Assembly (NCBI GenBank): GCA_023458855.1
Contig: JAEWWQ010000045.1
Coordinates: 1 to 16,152 of the forward strand
Origin: Bacillota bacterium
GTDB lineage: Bacteria; Bacillota; Clostridia; Lachnospirales; Lachnospiraceae
Direction: 5' to 3'
Length of the DNA stretch: 16,152 nt
The translations under genes were made by a program, and so were the position numbers. Under the pieces are notes generated by a model. That model was not told where the DNA came from and did no database searches. It worked only from the letters and a program-made list of their open reading frames with translations. Shown here one piece after another: positions 13,537-16,152 of this stretch (the stretch's first letter is position 1; every line of letters begins with the position of its first letter).

Positions 13537-14846
13537 GGATTGTAATCTGTAATTATAATAAAAAAGAATATATTGTTAATTGTATACAATCTGTATTTGC
13601 TTCTTCTATCAATGACTTTGATGTTTATGTTGTGGATAACGCATCCACAGATGATTCGGTCATGTGTATAAAAGAAGCATTTGGCGATAAAGTCACATTA
13701 ATTGTAAATGAAAAAAATATGGGCGGTTCAGGAGGTTTTAATACAGGACTACGCGTGGCACTGAAAAAAAATTATAACTATATTATGTTGATGGATAACG
13801 ATATTATTGCTGATACCAGGGCAATTGAAGAATTGTATCACTTTATGGAACAGCATCAGGAAGTGGGAATTGTCGGCTCCAAAGTCTACTTTATGGACTA
13901 TCCGGACCGCATCTGGGGCTATGGTGGTAATATTGATTTTGAACAATATATTCAAAAAGATCAATATAAGAATTGCGTAGATGCGGAAGAAATACCGGAA
14001 GTATCGTACTGTGATTATGTCGCAGCATGTTCCCTTATGGCAAGAACAGAGGCAATTCATAAAGTTGGGTTAATGCCGGAAGATAATTTTATCTATTGGG
14101 ATGATATGGAATGGGGCTATCGTTTTAACGAAGCAGGTTATAAAGTAGCTGTTTATGGTAAATCGAAGATATGGCATAAGGCAGGGGGCAGAAATGCAGG
14201 CAATACCTTTATCCACTATTATATGTGGAGAAATCGTTTGCGTTTTTTCTTAAAAGTTCTGCCACTGGAGAAAAGAGAGCATTTTGCACAAACTGTTCTG
14301 ACAGAAATGTTTCGGATGATATATAGTGTGAACTTAAAGGGTGAGGTCAATATAGTGAGGACTCTGATGAGAGCTTTTGATGATGCGGTTCATGGTATCA
14401 GCGGTAAAGCAGCAGAGGGTAAGATCCTGTCAAGACCCGAGGTGCCGAACAGGGTACAGGCAGCGTTGTCGGAAACTAAAAATGTGCTGATAAAATTTAA
14501 TGGAAACTTTGAAGGACTTGAAAATATCATCAGAAACATACGTGGATTTGCACCTGAAATGGAGATTGTGATTGCAGTTAATGACGAGGAAGCGTTATTG
14601 GGACAGGTACAAAGGCAATTTGCAGAATGCAAAGTCATTCCCACATATACACCTGAAAATTTTGGACAGCATCTGATTATGTGTGAACATATTTTTAAAA
14701 TAACCGATGATATGCCACAGGATAATTACATTGATGCCTGGTGCAATATTATAGTTAGCAACAATGATTTTATCTATGCAAGCAGTTTTGAGCAGACGAA
14801 AGAATTATTTTTATTATGTAAGAAAGATTTTCTAAAGTTTTCTTAA
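13521..14846 (+). CDS. Family 2 glycosyltransferase with extra C-terminal domain
   Basis: A 441-residue protein. The GT2 fold spans about 1-250: IVICNYNKKEY (7-17), VVDNASTDDS (37-46), a NMGGSGGFNTGLR block (66-78) typical of rhamnosyl/galactofuranosyl-type GT2 enzymes, the DND metal motif (92-94), WDDMEWGYR (193-201) as the acidic catalytic region, and a H219. No membrane helices are evident. Residues about 325-441 form a second alpha/beta domain not part of the minimal GT2 unit; I cannot name it. The start at 13521 overlaps the upstream SDR end, with AGAGGA about 8 nt ahead. Its likely role is to add a sugar to the flagellin-linked or lipid-linked glycan; donor unknown. Confidence 0.87.
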   Translation: MEKRIGIVICNYNKKEYIVNCIQSVFASSINDFDVYVVDNASTDDSVMCIKEAFGDKVTLIVNEKNMGGSGGFNTGLRVALKKNYNYIMLMDNDIIADTRAIEELYHFMEQHQEVGIVGSKVYFMDYPDRIWGYGGNIDFEQYIQKDQYKNCVDAEEIPEVSYCDYVAACSLMARTEAIHKVGLMPEDNFIYWDDMEWGYRFNEAGYKVAVYGKSKIWHKAGGRNAGNTFIHYYMWRNRLRFFLKVLPLEKREHFAQTVLTEMFRMIYSVNLKGEVNIVRTLMRAFDDAVHGISGKAAEGKILSRPEVPNRVQAALSETKNVLIKFNGNFEGLENIIRNIRGFAPEMEIVIAVNDEEALLGQVQRQFAECKVIPTYTPENFGQHLIMCEHIFKITDDMPQDNYIDAWCNIIVSNNDFIYASSFEQTKELFLLCKKDFLKFS

Positions 14847-14868
14847 AAACAGGAATGGATGAAAAAGT

Positions 14869-16152
14869 ATGAGTGATTTAAATAAAAAATTAATTATATT
14901 TGGTGCGGGTGGTGGAGCAGTAAAAGTTATAAAAACTTTAAAAAGTATGCAATTTCGTATATCGGCACTTACTGATAATGATAGTAAAAAGTGGGGAAGT
15001 GTTGTTGAAGGAATAACAGTCATAAATCCCGAAGAATTGAAAAGTATAGACTGTAATATTTTAATTGCAAGTGATTATCAGGAAGAAATAGAAGTCCAGC
15101 TATCATCGATGGGGATACTTGACAGACTTGTATTGCGGGAAGAATATATTTTGCAGTATATAGATTTACATATGAATGAATTTCGAGAGGCACTCTGCGG
15201 GGAAAACAGAAAAGAGAAAAAAAGTAATGCATCTATAATGATTGATTTGCTAGAGTGTACTGAATATGGCGGAATTGAGATATGGTCTTATATGGTAGCA
15301 AACGGGCTGAAAAAAAGAGGGTATTCTATTACTATATTGGGAAAACAGGAAGAAATACTATTGCCGTTGCAATTATCAGAACATCTGGTAGAAATTGAAT
15401 ATTCTTATGAAAATTATATAAAATCTATTGTTGCGATTGCGAAAGAAATAATTCTGCAATTACCATGTTCTATCATTATTAACAGGCAGGGTCAGACTTT
15501 ATTAGCGGCAATCATGGTAAAGAAATTATTTCCAAATCAGCTCAAAATATTGTCCGTGATTCATACAGACCGAATGGTTTTATATCGCAGACAGGCATTT
15601 CTACAAGAAGAAGTTGATTATATAATGGGTGTAAGCAGACAAATTAATCAAAAGTTTATAAATCAGTTTGGGATAGATAAGAGTAAAATTCGATTTAAAG
15701 AAAGCCCTGTGGAATATCAGAAAAAATTGGAGAAACAATATCCAATGGAAAAGAATTTACCTATACGAATTGGGTATGCGGCAAGAATCACAAAAACCCA
15801 AAAAAGAGCAGATTTGATAGTGCCGTTGATTGAGTTGCTAGAAGAAAAGCAGATTAACTATAAAATGACAATTGCTGGGAGTGGTTCTTATTTACAAAAA
15901 CTGAAGGATAAAATAGAAAATGGTCATCAGCAGAGAGTAACAATATTGGGACAAATAAGCAGGGAAGAGATGAAAAATTTCTGGATAGAGAAAGATATTT
16001 TTATTAACATATCAGAATTTGAAGGAACAAGCCTTTCCATGTTGGAAGCGATGTCCTACGGCGTTGTACCAATTGTTACAAAAGTAAGCGGTGTGGATGA
16101 TATTATAGGTGAAGGAAGCAATGGATTTATATGTTCACAACACGACATAAGC
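14869..16152 (+). CDS. Family 4 glycosyltransferase with N-terminal Rossmann-like domain, incomplete at the 3' edge
   Basis: An open frame of 428 codons that runs off the window without a stop, so the gene is truncated here. Residues about 8-100 form a nucleotide-binding-like domain (IIFGAGGGAVKVIKTL, TDNDSKKWGS, INPEEL, ILIASDY), similar to the N-terminal domains fused to sugar acyltransferases and some sugar enzymes. From about residue 122 follows a GT4: GGIEIWSYMVANGLKKRGY (134-152), RIGYAARITKTQKRADL, MTIAGSGSYLQKLKD, VTILGQISREEM and the E-x7-E motif E385-GTSLSML-E393, with the G-P/V-IVTKVSGVDDI block after it. It starts 22 nt after the GT2 gene with a weak ribosome binding site. Its codon use is more A/T-rich than the genes before it. 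It probably adds a further sugar; substrate unknown. Confidence 0.85.
   Translation, partial: MSDLNKKLIIFGAGGGAVKVIKTLKSMQFRISALTDNDSKKWGSVVEGITVINPEELKSIDCNILIASDYQEEIEVQLSSMGILDRLVLREEYILQYIDLHMNEFREALCGENRKEKKSNASIMIDLLECTEYGGIEIWSYMVANGLKKRGYSITILGKQEEILLPLQLSEHLVEIEYSYENYIKSIVAIAKEIILQLPCSIIINRQGQTLLAAIMVKKLFPNQLKILSVIHTDRMVLYRRQAFLQEEVDYIMGVSRQINQKFINQFGIDKSKIRFKESPVEYQKKLEKQYPMEKNLPIRIGYAARITKTQKRADLIVPLIELLEEKQINYKMTIAGSGSYLQKLKDKIENGHQQRVTILGQISREEMKNFWIEKDIFINISEFEGTSLSMLEAMSYGVVPIVTKVSGVDDIIGEGSNGFICSQHDIS

Noticed and set aside
1..16152. CRISPR array, insertion sequence, prophage or tRNA
   Set aside because: No spaced direct repeats, no transposase or integrase motif, no terminal inverted repeats of that kind, and no cloverleaf-like sequence seen on either strand.

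Overview
This window reads as a late flagellar locus of an anaerobic Gram-positive bacterium of the Clostridia, most likely a member of the Lachnospiraceae (Roseburia, Butyrivibrio or Eubacterium type). The evidence is the AT-rich sequence, strong AGGAGG-type ribosome binding sites, the gene order flgL-fliW-csrA-flaG-fliD-fliS-(fliT)-flagellin, and a flagellin whose N-terminus (MVVQHNMTALNSNRQLG) is of the type I associate with that family. All genes are on the + strand. I see no rRNA, tRNA, insertion sequence, CRISPR array or integrase.

Region 1 (1-909) holds the 3' end of flgL (hook-filament junction), fliW and csrA. It closes with a 14-bp A/T-rich hairpin terminator. FliW and CsrA form the partner switch that couples flagellin translation to flagellin export.

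Region 2 (898-4525) starts at a sigma-28-type promoter whose -35 element lies inside the csrA terminator stem. It encodes FlaG, an unusually long filament cap FliD, the flagellin chaperone FliS and a FliT/FlgN-like helical protein.

Region 3 (4532-5708) is the monocistronic flagellin gene. It has a consensus sigma-28 promoter (TAAA-N15-TCCGATAT), a leader of about 125 nt and a U-tract terminator. The leaders of both flaG and flagellin carry a short hairpin with a hexaloop AUGGA(G/A), the classic CsrA target shape. In flaG the loop overlaps the ribosome binding site; in flagellin a second ANGGA overlaps it.

Region 4 (5740-16152) looks like a flagellin glycosylation island. It holds a small helical protein, a very long Maf/DUF115 protein (family associated with transfer of nonulosonic acids to flagellin), a NeuB-like PEP-condensing synthase fused to a SAF domain and a C-terminal cupin, a CDP-glycerol phosphotransferase-family enzyme, an IspD/TarI-type cytidylyltransferase, an extended SDR sugar epimerase/dehydratase, a GT2 glycosyltransferase with an extra C-terminal domain, and a GT4 glycosyltransferase with an N-terminal Rossmann-like domain that runs off the window end. 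Tight spacing suggests one long transcript from the dyad-containing promoter region near 5740, perhaps boosted by an internal sigma-28-like site near 10391-10416.

The most interesting points are two. First, predicted CsrA control extends from flagellin to the flaG-fliD operon. Second, the island mixes nonulosonate-type enzymes (Maf, NeuB-like) with teichoic-acid-type enzymes (CDP-glycerol transferase family, TarI/IspD family), which suggests an uncharacterised, possibly phosphate-linked, flagellin modification.
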